Of a stretch of DNA of 64,000 nucleotides, positions 33,819-44,372 are shown piece after piece. Position 1 is the stretch's first letter. Every line of letters starts with the position of its first letter. A program made the translations under genes and the position numbers. The notes under the pieces were generated by a model. That model saw only the letters and a list, made by a program, of their open reading frames with translations, was not told the origin of the DNA and searched no databases. Source of the DNA: Castanea sativa (taxonomy: Eukaryota; Streptophyta; Magnoliopsida; Fagales; Fagaceae); NCBI RefSeq assembly GCF_040712315.1, contig NC_134017.1:26705273-26769272 (forward strand). The letters are read 5' to 3'.

Positions 33819-35104
33819 CTGCATCTCCTATTAACAGCAATTGTTTAATTCACAGTTACTACAGAGCTGATTAAAACAAATATACTACTACATACCTAAA
33901 CGAATCTTTATTTTCAATGCAATCAAATAAGATAAAATTTAGTTTAGAAAACTAGTTACAAAAAGTCATGTGGTCATTTTCACTAGGCTTAGCCAATTTA
34001 ACTCCTAGTACCCAAGCAATCTGAATTGATATGCCACAATCTGAGGCCTACCACCTTATCATATCTTTGTGAAAGGTTTAATCTCTTAGATCCCTGCTGA
34101 TCTAAATAGAAGGCATTCATTCAACTACATTTTCTATTCTATAGGACAAACATCAAAAGAAGCTTCACCAGTTTTACAAAGAAGAAATATTCCTATATAT
34201 GGTAACACCCACCCACCCAACCCACCTCCCTCTCCACACACACACACACACACAAAATTGAAAACATATCTCCAAAGTATGGGCGGATGTGGGTTATGTT
34301 CAAGGAATTTGGGATTAGAAAATAAAGGAAGACACAAAAGTCAGTGTCTTTTTTACAACTTACAAACATTAAGAATCAAAATGTAATTAGTATGTCATTT
34401 ATTCATATATCTCGGTCTCCTTCCTTGAATTTGCTTTTACTCTCTTCAACTAATACCATGCTATGATTGCGTTGGCAACTCAGCAGACCATACATTATTA
34501 TTCCTCCTCTGATTTGGTCCAAAGGGTTCACATTAAAAGACAATACAATAGCACAGCCCCATTATAATTCCATAAAAGGGGCAACCCCAATGATTGTATG
34601 TACCTCATTTTGTACAACTGCATATATAAGAGGCACCTGCATCACCTTATTGCACAGGGGTAGTAACCTTATCAAGCATACCTACATTAAACTGTTGGCT
34701 GTTGTCTGACACCTTAATACTAATAAATAAAACCAATGAAGCCCCTTGGTCTGTGATGATTTACTTTTTGCTATTATTATTTTTCTAATGTGTAGCCCCT
34801 TCCAAATCAGTTTACATGTAAGCGTTTATACATGGTAGAACAGCCAGAAAACATTTATGTAGGCCATCGAATATTTCATGAAGGGGGAATTACGGGCCGG
34901 CCCGGCCCAATGGTTATTTAGGATTGAGATTTACTTCAATTGAGTTTTAAGCATGCTTGTAGAGGGTAAATTATGATGTATGGATACAATCGCTCTTTTT
35001 GGTAAAGAGCATTAGTCACTGCAATTCACATAATCATACTACTTTTTACTGACCACGTGACTTGCTCAAAGTGAATTTCTAATAATGTTTGTAAGATTCA
35101 AATT
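33819..35104. other. Part of PV42-like intron 1
   Basis: Intronic AT-rich DNA. A (CA)n tract at about 34234-34254 is the only structured feature seen. The small frames here have no family resemblance. Confidence 0.5.
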
Positions 35105-35250
35105 AGAATGCATTTGGATTAACTTATTCCCAACTCCCTTTTGGTAAAAGCTTACTTGCTGAAAGATGGCAAAATTACCATTGCACCCCAAAAGTGTGAA
35201 TTTAAAAATCAGCAATAAGTAAAGAAAAAAGCTAATCCAAACACATTAAG
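35105..35250. mobile_element. Small hAT-like MITE in PV42-like intron 1
   Basis: AATGCATTTGGATTAAC on the left is mirrored by GCTAATCCAAACACATTA on the right, about 145 bp apart. No coding capacity, and no clear target duplication was found. Confidence 0.6.
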
Positions 35251-35824
35251 TGTCACACCAGTGCTACCTTAATTGTTATGATGCCTCCCATATCATATGT
35301 GCGCACTAGATCTACCATTCTTTATTCAATATATAAAGACACCTTATGACATCCTTTTTTTTTCCCCAAAAAATATTAAATGTGCAAATACCATTTTAAT
35401 CCCTACATTTTGTAATCACTTGAAAGTTAAACCACCAATTTATTTTTAAATTGTGACTAATTTGGTGTCTGCCATCAAATCATAGTTTAGTTTTCCTTGG
35501 CACTTTTTTTGCAACCAAATAGACAAACACAAATCATGATTTATTAATATCCAATAGGCACTTGTATCAAGTCAACAAATGAAACAAACCCAAATTTGGA
35601 CATAAAATTATTGTAAATTGAGAATAAGAGGAACCAAACTGATTGCAAGATATAAATAAGAGGACCAACTTGAACTCTACCAAATGGTAAGAACTAAAAA
35701 TAATAAAGACCAAATTAATTGCTACCATAATCGTATTTTCTTGAATATTAAATTATTTGCTTTCCAAGGGAGTGTACTCTAGAGGACTATAACCTGCTAT
35801 TTGCAACAATATATAACACTGTTA

Positions 35825-36810
35825 GAGTATCCACATCAATGGATGCAAAGTCTTGCATATAGAAAAAGTCATCAATTTTATACATTTTGCCTCAAAAATG
35901 CTTCACATCAGTGCTTCTAAAAGTGTATATATTTGCACATTTGCTACAGTAACAGTGCATATATGCACGGTTACTGTAGATCTTGTATCTAATATTTTAG
36001 ATCTCTCCGTCACCTCACTCTCTCGGCTTCTCACACTCACCTCTCTCTCTCTCTCGTTCTATCTCAGTCTCTCTCCTTGTCTCTGTTGCTCTCAGATTCT
36101 TTTCTTCAATCTTGGATCCTCTTCCATCGCTCAAAAACTCTCGGGCTTAAATCTCATATCCTTTTCTTCAATCTGATATTCCGGCTAGCCAAAATGATGC
36201 CGCCGGAGCAACATCCTTCGCCTACAATGCTCAAAAACTTAGATCCTCTTCCAGATCGCTCAAAAACTCTTGACCCCTATGCCGAAGCAACATCCTTTGC
36301 CATTGCCCTCATCCCCTGCGCCGCCTTCCTCCTCAACCTCGGTGGAACCGCCGTGCTCACCACCCTAACCGTTGGCCTCATGGTCTCCTACATCCCCGAT
36401 TCCCTCAACTTCAAACCCGCCGCCTTCTTTGATGGTTTTGATGATTTTTGGGGTTTTGATGGTTTTTATTCTTTGTTTGATCAATGGGTGAAGGGAGAGT
36501 TTGATGATGGTGCTTGATGATATGGATTTTGATTAGTGGCTGATGATGGTGCACAGTCTGCAGTGGCTATGCTTGATGATGGTGGATTGATTGTTGATGG
36601 TGTGGGTTGTGTGTGAGAAGATTTCAAGAGAAGAGAGAACGGTGAAGGAAATAATAAAAAAATTGTAAAAAAATGAATATTTTATTGAATAAATGTGTAT
36701 AATAAATAAATAGATGTAGGTATTTTATAAAAATGAGTGTATAAAATAAAAAAAGTATGTTTTAGATGTACAAATTTACAAAAATTTTGCATTGACTGAT
36801 GCGGATGATC
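35825..36810. mobile_element. PIF/Harbinger-like element carrying a NEF1 fragment
   Basis: Ends GAGTATCCACATCAATGG and, read in reverse, GATCATCCGCATCAGTCA continue into TGCAAA on both sides. A TTA duplication flanks it (35822-35824, 36811-36813). The ends are related to those at 20197-21278 and 38737-39056. The interior has a (CT)n leader-like tract (36035-36075), a gene fragment (36194-36429) and a GGT/GAT-rich tail (36430-36610). It lies in intron 1 of the PV42-like gene on the opposite strand to the captured frame. Confidence 0.75.
36194..36429 (+). pseudogene. NEF1: Captured 5' coding fragment of NEF1 (NO EXINE FORMATION 1)
   Basis: From ATG 36194 the frame reads MMPPEQHPSP, then after a Ser/Leu-rich stretch FAIALIPCAAFLLNLGG, LTTLTVGLMVSYIPDSLNF and KPAAFF. 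This matches the N-terminus and first membrane segments of plant NEF1, a large membrane protein needed for pollen-wall exine (relatives read MxPPELxPR and IALVPCAAFLLDLGGTP). The similarity stops at about 36429 and gives way to a GATGGTTTTGATG-rich repeat up to a stop at 36517. The real NEF1 N-terminal Ser-rich linker is much shortened. It is a fragment of about 79 codons out of roughly 1,100, so it is not a working gene. Confidence 0.75.
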
Positions 36811-37420
36811 TTATATTCTATCCCAACAAGTAGCATCATCTGGAACGATAATTCTAGAGTCTTTAGGATGAAGAAATTAAAAGTTCCTCTAGCATATGTA
36901 TAATTGGATCATAAGCAACTATAAATCTATAATAGCAAGCATTTCTAACATAAGTATATATAATATATGATGCAACATTAACTGACCTAGTATTAGGGTT
37001 TAGAGTCCATAGACTAAGACCCTCAAGGCAGTGCCCAATGATAGAAGAAAATGGGACCGCCATCTTCTGATCAAGATCAAACACATCTCCACTGTCCATT
37101 TGATCATCTCTAGCAATATGTGCCAGGATATCAAGCATGGTAACCATACCAATATAGTGCTTCCGTACAGCCCCAATCTGCTTATCAAACTTCATGATCA
37201 TAGACCCACCAACTCCAATCCAGTGCCCAGGTGGCGCAGCGACTGGCACCGCCACCATGTGATTGGCCACTAGGGCGTTCATCGTGTGGGCCAAAGACGC
37301 CATGTACGACATCTCCACTATTCTCCTCTTCTCCACCATCAGATTCCTCACATGTTTGTCTCTCAGCTATTGATTTTCAGCGCTGTTGCTGCTGCTATTG
37401 AGCTCCCTAGTTTGCTGCAT

Positions 37421-37741
37421 TTTATGCTGATGCTACTTCTACTTCTGCCTTCTGGTAAAAATGGTTAGGGATGAGATTGAAAGTGTCTTCTTATGAAAAT
37501 TAAAGACTGTTTCAGATGTGCATGTATGTACGTGTCAATACCCTGATTTGCATAATTGCATGGCTAAGTTTCTTTCTGCAAGTGGCTATTCTTGTATGAC
37601 GCAGTTTATGGCATCCTAGACAAGTGTTTATTTAAATATAAAGTACAAAAATGTTTATTTACAGTTTAAAAATAACATGGCTCTACTAAGACATTAAAAT
37701 TTCAAATTTTAAAATAATCGTGAATCAATAAAAATCTCATC
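37421..37741. other. Upstream region of the PV42-like gene
   Basis: No clear TATA box or other promoter element is supported; the region runs up to the solo LTR at 37742. Confidence 0.4.
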
Positions 37742-38581
37742 TGTAAGGGCACAATTCGAGCCCAGACCCACAATCAGAAGGGAATGGGCCTGGAAAGCCT
37801 TTAAACAATAAAATTTGTAGAGAGTGGGATAGAAATTGAGGTTCTAATGATGTTTAAGTAACAAAGAATGATGGGCTTTGTCACAATGGCAACCGCAAGG
37901 AATTGTTTATGTGAATACGAATGAAAATTGCTCCTCGGACACAATTCGAGGATAATTTATATTACTGCTTCCCAAGAAAGATTACAAATGTGGATCTTTA
38001 GGTTTACAATGCACTTCTTCTTTTCTTCCTCCAAAATCCTCCCCCGTCTAACAAAGGTCCCTTCTCCCTTTTATACTCCCTCCTTTTTCCCTTTTTCATC
38101 CTCCACCTCATGGTTTAAATCGCTGATTTAGATACTTGTCCCATACACATTCTCTGATGTCTCTGGAGATAGGGATCAAGTTTCAAACCTAATGTTCAGG
38201 TTTCCCTTCCCCGTTAATGCGGCCAGAATATTAATTGCAGAGCCTTCAATGCGGGGGCAGTGATAGCAGCTTTATCTTAGATATTCCACCGCCCTTCTTC
38301 TTATCCTCCACGTGTACCGTATCTTCCCTAACCTATAGGAATTTCTAGAACATAGCCTGTGGATATCAAACAACCCTTCTCGTACCTCGGCTTCACCTAG
38401 CCGAGGACACAATCTTCCTCGGACATATTTATTCAGACATTATCACTTCTTTAACTAGTATTTTCTTTATGAGTTAACATTCATACACCCTCGAATCACT
38501 TGATATCCTCGGATTGGGCCTTTAGCCCAAAAGATATTCTTGGGCCATCCTACATAAATTCTTGGGCCCAATGACCCTACA
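37742..38581 (-). mobile_element. Solo LTR of a Tat-related Gypsy element, reverse orientation
   Basis: On the minus strand it starts TGTAGGGTCATTGGGCCC and ends CCCTTACA, the same end pattern as the 5.4-18.3 kb element, and contains GGCCGCATTAACGGGG, matching GGCCGCATTAATGAGG of that LTR. Flanks TCATC (37737-37741) and CCATC (38582-38586) form a 4-of-5 duplication. Length 840 bp, no internal region. Confidence 0.82.
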
Positions 38582-38736
38582 CCATCTATATCAAATTTAA
38601 ATTTCAACTTTATGTATTTTAAAATTCTACCTAAAATATAATTTTATGATTTAAATAATAAATAATATTGTTTTTGAACAAAATCTAATTGCATATTAAA
38701 TATATAAAGAATAATACTTAAATGAGAGGATGCTAA

Positions 38737-39056
38737 GAGAATTAGCACTAGGGGTATAAAACTCCTCAAATTGCTATAAACAATAAGTTTGGATATATAT
38801 AAACCACCATAGCATGGTTGTAAAATAAAAATATATTATTTTATTTGGTTTGTTTTAGAGGAAGAGATAGAGAATTAGTGGAAAAGAGAGAAAAAAGTTG
38901 GGGAGGAAAAGAGAGAAATGAATAAATAAATGAATAGAGTTGAAAAATAAGAATTAGGATATTGGGTGAGTTGTAAAATGAGATGATAAAATAGATAAAG
39001 TAGCTTTTGAGTGTGTAAAATAAGTAATTTCTTTAGATACCCTGATGTAAATGCTC
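38737..39056. mobile_element. Short PIF/Harbinger-like MITE, 320 bp
   Basis: The TAA duplication (38734-38736, 39057-39059) flanks ends GAGAATTAGCACTAGGGG and, in reverse, GAGCATTTACATCAGGGT. These ends belong to the same GAGCATNNACANCAG family as the two larger elements in the window. Confidence 0.65.
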
Positions 39057-40540
39057 TAAGATGTTCACTCATTTAGTGTTTGGGATGGGAACCAAGGATG
39101 CATCTTCTTGGATATATATAGCAAAACTTAGATACAATTCCTTAGGTTTCTCTCTTATAATTCAATCATGTGGCTACTTAACTAAAAATACACTTTTATC
39201 CCATAAGAAAAAAAAGGCACATGGCTAAATTTTTAGAAGAGAACCTAAAAACAGCACATAAGATATTGTGTGGGCCAAAAACTAACAGCTCAACTCGAAG
39301 GAGATACTCTGGTGCTATATAGTGGCATTGTACAATTAATTTATGGAGGTAGGTTATCAAGATCAACTTTTCAAACTTAATTGAGTATGACAGATGATTG
39401 AGAGAGGGGTGTGCGGTCTATGGAAGATCACTTTGAAAGGAAAGAAAGAAGGGAAAAATAGGAAAATATAGGTATAATTGCTTCCTTGAGATGGTCTGAG
39501 GAGTCTCTGATAGTTTGATCACACTTCTTATTTGGTTACAAAGTTCTTGATTACACTTGATCTCTTCTTTTTCTTGATTTCTCATCCCCTCTTTTGGAGA
39601 AGTCTATTTTCCTTATATAGCTACCTGAAATGCATCTCAGCCTTCCACTTGGACAGTCACCATTTCTCATTTGAATGCTTGTCCCATCAAGGCCTTGCTA
39701 GAGGTGGCAGAATGTGCTACTAGCTGTGAAGGCCCTAGTCAGAAGTCATTCTGTCATTAATGCGAAGTTGGTGTAGTGTATTAAATGCGAAGGTAATAGG
39801 TACTTTATCTGGAAACTTCCCATCTTCTTTACTTGCACGTCTCCACTTCTTTCCTCGGTCACAATTTCTTGGCCCAAGTGGCTTATCTACAGTGCTCTGA
39901 GGAGTGTTTGCTCCTTAGGCTCCTCGGGCAAGTTGTTTCCTCAGTTTCCACATCGGGGCTCTTATCAATGTGCTGGGTCGAGGCTAGTGAGAAGCCATAC
40001 CCATTTTCTCCTCGGGTCGGGCCTGCCTGGTAATACTCCTTATCCAAGCCTTAGCCTCCCACATTAGCCCCCCAAAGCTCCCCTATCTTTACCATTCGAG
40101 GGAGTGGGGCTTTGCTAAGAGGCAGGGAGATTGGCATGTTCTATATGTGTTCCCACGTAAGAATGTCTTTTCACTTGTCCCATACAAGTCCCTAACCCTT
40201 CGGTATCCTCAACACAACAGTTAATGCAATAAGTGGCTACTTGTCTCCCACGTTCTACGCTACGATGGAGATCCAACAACTGTGATTTTACTACATTAAT
40301 GGCAAGAAAATTACCACTCTCTTTTTACCCATATATATATATATATAGGGGTGTAAAGACAGCTCCCTTTACTTTTAGAGAAAATCACCAGACTCTTAAA
40401 AAACTTGCTCGAGGAGCCTAGCTTTCTACGCTTGTAAATTACCTCAAGTTCATTCTTAGAATAGAATACCCATTTTTCTACTATTATATTCATTTTTTTT
40501 CTTTCATTTTTCTAGGATGGGTAGTTTTCTAGCTTAGTGA

Positions 40541-42929
40541 ACACTCCTAATGTGAGAGACCAGGACTTTTTGGGGTCCTTTTGGGATGCTCTCAATCAAA
40601 AGAGAAAGGTGTCAACACCTCTCTTTGGGGGTTATTTGGAGTCGCCACTTATTTTATAAGAAAATAAGAAAACTATACAAAAGAGTATAAAATATCTTGA
40701 ATAATGCAAATTCTCATTAATTTGATAAAATACAATTTGATAAATAAATAAATAAAACTATACATAGCTTCGTTTCCTAGTTACAATCTATTAAAAAAAA
40801 TTACAAACCTTTGTTTCCTAGTTACAATCTACCCAAAAGAAAATAAAGCACTATCTCTACGGACCTAAAATCTATGGTTCGGGGGCTAGATTACATAATG
40901 GGAAGGTGTTAGGCACCCATTCTGCCCGGAAAAAGTCCGGTCTTCTAGACTTTGAATGAGCATTTTAGTACCCTTGTATGATATTATTAAATGTAGTAAA
41001 TGCCATGTTAAATTCTAGGTCTAAGGTTAATCCACTATTTAAGAGTCCTAGATCTACAATCTTATTTGTATGAAAAAGAAAAAGTTTGGCGAAATTGCTT
41101 GGTGAAAAATCTAGATCTGAGTTTCTATGATGAAAAGAATAAAATTTTTTATAAAAAATTCAAATCTAGTTTTTATTTTTACAAAAGGAAAGAAAATAAA
41201 TTTTTATTAAAGGGTAAATTTTTATGAAAAACATAGAATTGGTTTTTGTTAATAAAAAAAATCAGATCTGTATTTTAATGAAAAATACAGATTTGGTTTT
41301 TGTTAAAAAAATTCAGCTCTGTATTTTAATGAAAAATGCAGATTTGGTTTTTGTTAAAAAAATTCAGCTCTGTATTTTAATGAAAAATACAGATTTGTTT
41401 TCGTTAAAAAAATTCAAATCTGTATTTTAATGAAAAAATATAGATTTGGTTTTTGTTAAAAAAAAAAATAGACCTATATTTTAATGAAAAATACAGATTT
41501 GGTTTTTGTTAGAAAGAAAAAGAATGAAGCTTTCATAATAAATTTCTTGCAGATCTAAAAACCTTAAAAAGAAATTTAACCCTAAATCTATGCATGTTAA
41601 TCAATCAATGGTTTTTGCTTAAAAAAATTCAGATCAGTATTTTAATGAAAAATACAGATTTGATTTTTATTAGAAAGAAAAGAATGAAGCTTTCATAATA
41701 AATTTCTTGCTGATCTAAAAAACTTAAAAAGAAATTAATGTATTAGAACCTAGATCTATGCATGTTAATCAATTAATGTATTAGAACCTAAACTATGCAT
41801 GTGAATTTGAAAGAAATGATAGAGGATGAGTATGCAATAATAATTCAAGAACATGACTAAGCGAATAATGAAAGAAACCAAAACACACATTCATAGAAAA
41901 ATCAAAAGAAACAAGAACATGTTTATGAAAAGAAAACAAGAACAAGATAAAATTGTGTAAGAAAGAAACAAAGTAAAGAAAATACCTACATGAATGTATT
42001 CTACAAAAGGGGAGTATTTTAGAGGTCAAAGAAGATGAACCTCTTTGAGATCTAAAATAGTATCACTTACACAAAAGAAATTCCTAGAGAAAAATTTCCA
42101 AAATTTCTTTAACGTAAGGGGAGAGAGGGGTGCTGAATTTTAGATTTTCTTCTCTATTTATAGAAATATGTCTGCTTAAAAAATAAGTTAGGGTTGCTTA
42201 GAAAATCATCAGATACGAATTAGGTCAGGTTTTATACCTAAAAAATCGAATCTGATAAGTTTAGACCTAGGTTAAAAGCTTCTGGACTGGGCTTAAAATT
42301 TGTGCCAATCAGCTCTGTAGAAGTGCCGATCGGCACTCTACAAGTGCCGATTGGCACTCCTCAGTGCTCGGCCCAGTTTCCTCTTCTGGTTCATTTCGGA
42401 CTCTTTTGGGCATTTTCTTGGCCGAGATTTGTACTTGGATGTTTTTCAAACTTATATTCTAAATAAAATCCATTTTAATTTGATAATTAAGTCCTTAAAA
42501 GAATAATTATCTAAAAGATATTACTTCTAAAAGCCTAATTATCAACTATTCCCACATTATCAGATTATCCATTTTATTCCTATGCAACCAAACTCATTTT
42601 AAACAAATTCAACAACCAATCACATAAATTAGTTAATTATTTTTAATTAGTGGCCAATCAAAATTAATTCCAATTAATCACATATAATCAGTTCCACCCA
42701 AATAAATGTATGCAGACTGTGAAAACTTGATCTTGTGATATCTTTCAATCCAACGATCCAATTTGGGAACCAAGCCTATCGTCGCGATTGTTAGAATCTC
42801 AAGATCATTTTTATTTCATGTGATGAATGATTTAATGCATGAAATGTGATTGTGATTTTTGGGTACTTAGAATGATCATTTCAATCATCTTCCAAGTTTA
42901 AACTATAAGTGCGAAATTAAGTGTCTACA
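40541..42929 (-). mobile_element. Ogre-like LTR plus primer-site region, inserted in the antisense gene
   Basis: On the minus strand the LTR starts TGTAGACACTTAATTTCGCA at 42929 and runs about 2.28 kb to 40649, followed by the primer site TGGCGACTCCA (40637-40647), the Arg-tRNA type known from Ogre elements, and about 95 bp of leader. It contains GTGCCTAACACCTTCCCATT and CTAGCCCCCGAACC (near 40890), typical of Ogre LTR 3' regions. The other LTR and all coding parts are absent, so it is a truncated insertion. Confidence 0.72.
41221..41515. repeat. 51-bp tandem repeat in the Ogre-like LTR
   Basis: About six head-to-tail copies of a unit built from TATTTTAATGAAAAATACAG, ATTTGGTTTTTGTTAAAAAA and ATTCAGCTCTG. 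A partial copy recurs at 41610-41665. The short open frame through it is a by-product of the repeat. Confidence 0.85.
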
Positions 42930-44069
42930 CCTGAGATTAGGGAAAACTTTAAGGCTAGATACAATATTTCTACTGGGGTCGAGATAGAACATTTTCATTT
43001 AGGAGAATGGTACACCAAGAGACCAATTGGGGTCGTAGTCATCCCCATGATCGCCTTTATATAAGGTGAAATGGAAATTCCTATAGGTAAGGTATCGAGG
43101 GATTTCCTAATCTTCTATAGACTCTGCCCCACCTAGTGCTTCCTAAACCTATTTAGGATATTAAGTAGCGTAGATAGCTTAAACAAAAAGATGGGTGTCA
43201 ACCTATCTCATCACGATGTAAACTAAGTGTATAGTTGTCAAACTAGTAAGGACACGGGGAACTATCTTAGGACTAGAGTACCCGTAGTTAGGCTAATCTC
43301 CTGCCTTCTCGAGACCAACAAGGGCATGGATAAGGATTTTCTAATCATTTTGGGGGACTGGTATAATGGGCTACACTGTCCCACGCAAGATGGGGAACCA
43401 GGTGTGGTGATCATGGGACTGAAGAGTTAGCTTTCCCTTAGCTCATAGAGGACCCCTTCCCTTCTTTTGGCTCTTTTTTTATATTATTTTCCTTAATCAT
43501 ATGTGCCCAACTCCTAACATTTTCTTCTTAGAATTTTTGCATATAAATGATTGACTACGGCGAGTTGTAATTTGGTGAATTTTGGGGATCTTAACAGGAT
43601 CCTGAAATCCAAGATCTTCCTCTACAAGGTCAATCAACTCCAAGCAGCCCACGTGATTCTCAAATACACCCCAATCTCAACTCACTTTCAATCCCTAATA
43701 CATGTCATCAATGCCAAGGATCCTCAGTCAGCAAGGATAGACATAGTCGTTGAAGGATTTCTCACTGTTCCTCCACCTAAAGGAACTCAAACAATTGAAC
43801 TAACTGCTCATCAAGTCGCCGACCTCATCCAAGCCAAGGAGGAAACTATACCCTCTGAAAAAGAACTAGAAGAGGCAACACGAGAGACATCTTTTGTCGA
43901 CTCTGATGAGGACTTCGAGGTTTTCTACCAACCGGACCCAATAGAGCACTTTGAGGCCAGCTTCAAACCTCGAGCCACAGCACAAGTCAATATCAACCAA
44001 GGGATTGCTGACATACCAAAAGGCATGGTCATCCAAAAGAAGACTCTCAATCTATTGGCCCTGCTGGAA

Positions 44070-44258
44070 TCCCACGTTGGGGGTGCCACAGCTGAAGTCC
44101 CAGTAGATCCGAGGCCCCCCACCCCCCTCCCAGCTCCCACATTAGGGGTGCCACAGCTGAAGTCCCAGTAGATCCGAGGCCCCCCAGGCCCCGCCCCGCT
44201 CCCACGTTGGGGGTGCCACAGCTGAAGTCCCAGTAGATCCGAGGCCCCCCACCGGGCC
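44070..44258. repeat. GC-rich minisatellite, three ~65-bp units, inside the antisense gene
   Basis: Three units start at about 44071, 44136 and 44200: CCCACGTTGGGGGTGCCACA, GCTGAAGTCCCAGTAGATCC and GAGGCCCCCCA. The unit is not a multiple of three, and CAGTAGATC brings a TAG in one frame, which ends the open frame at 44171. Confidence 0.88.
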
Positions 44259-44372
44259 CAGCTCAGTCCTCTCCTACTGAGCCTGAAGAAAAGGAAGAGA
44301 GATAAAAAGCCTGGAAAAGAGATCTCAGAATAAGGGGAGATCCAACCCCAAGTGGAGCAAGACCTATCCAAG

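Larger units (their letters stand above)
32290..37420 (-). pseudogene. PV42: PV42-like CBS-domain gene (SnRK1 gamma-like), damaged
   Basis: PV42-type proteins carry CBS domains and are related to SNF1/SnRK1 kinase gamma subunits. Exon 1 is 36987-37420, exon 2 33467-33818 and exon 3 32290-32609; the joints GTCAGT/TGCAG and GTAAGC/CTGCAG keep phase. Recognised blocks: SLAHTMNALVANHMVAVPVA, YIGMVTMLDILAHIA, LWTLNPNT; then MLDCMEVFSKGVHRTLVPLD, ELVESASSYRMLTQMDLLRF, MLNAVPIVTASNAHEEDHKQ; then KLIGTFSATDLRG, SLTEVIDKAVTKRVHRVWVV and LVGLVSLTDIIRVI. Damage: TAG at codon 18 (37367-37369), although an ATG at 37339 could bypass it; in exon 3 a 31-bp tandem duplication (TGCCTTTGAGTGCACTACAC...) with a frame change and TGA at 32523; and about 15 residues missing before LVTCLPESS. 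Function is unlikely. Confidence 0.85.
39400..44372 (-). mobile_element. Truncated second Tat-type element, reverse orientation (3' LTR and antisense gene only)
   Basis: Read on the minus strand, its 3' LTR starts TGTGGGAGGCTAAGGC at 40063 and runs to about 39400 (exact end not found). It is preceded by the polypurine run GGAGCTTTGGGGGGCTAA (40064-40081), which marks the LTR edge. Next to it is the antisense-gene region in plus orientation. No integrase or RT is visible beyond 44372, so the pol half is missing. An Ogre-like LTR interrupts it at 40541-42929. Confidence 0.72.
40517..44372 (+). pseudogene. Second copy of the Tat antisense gene, split and broken
   Basis: ATG 40517 opens MGSFLA followed by two stops, parallel to MGRFASL of the copy at 16965. 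The Ogre-like insert then interrupts it. From 42930 it resumes: PEIRENFKARY, GEWYTKRPIGVVVIPMIAFI, IPIGKVSRDFL, LFRILSSVDSLNKKMGVNLS, RLISCLLETNKGMDKDFLII and GLHCPTQDGEPG. Exon 2, from about 43555, is open to 44171: NFGDLNRILKSKIF, AAHVILKYTPISTHFQSL, INAKDPQ, VVEGFLTVPPPKGTQ and an acidic stretch. A 65-bp repeat adds the final stop. The shared exon order with the copy at 14373-16965 is plain despite opposite orientation in the window. Product function is unknown. Confidence 0.78.

Noticed and set aside
36077..36517. 146-codon frame as an intact gene
   Set aside because: Only the NEF1-like middle part is meaningful; the rest is element leader and repeat, and the real protein is far longer.
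43925..44371. 148-codon Gly/Pro/Arg-rich minus-strand frame
   Set aside because: It is the reverse of the GC-rich minisatellite and of the antisense-gene exon.
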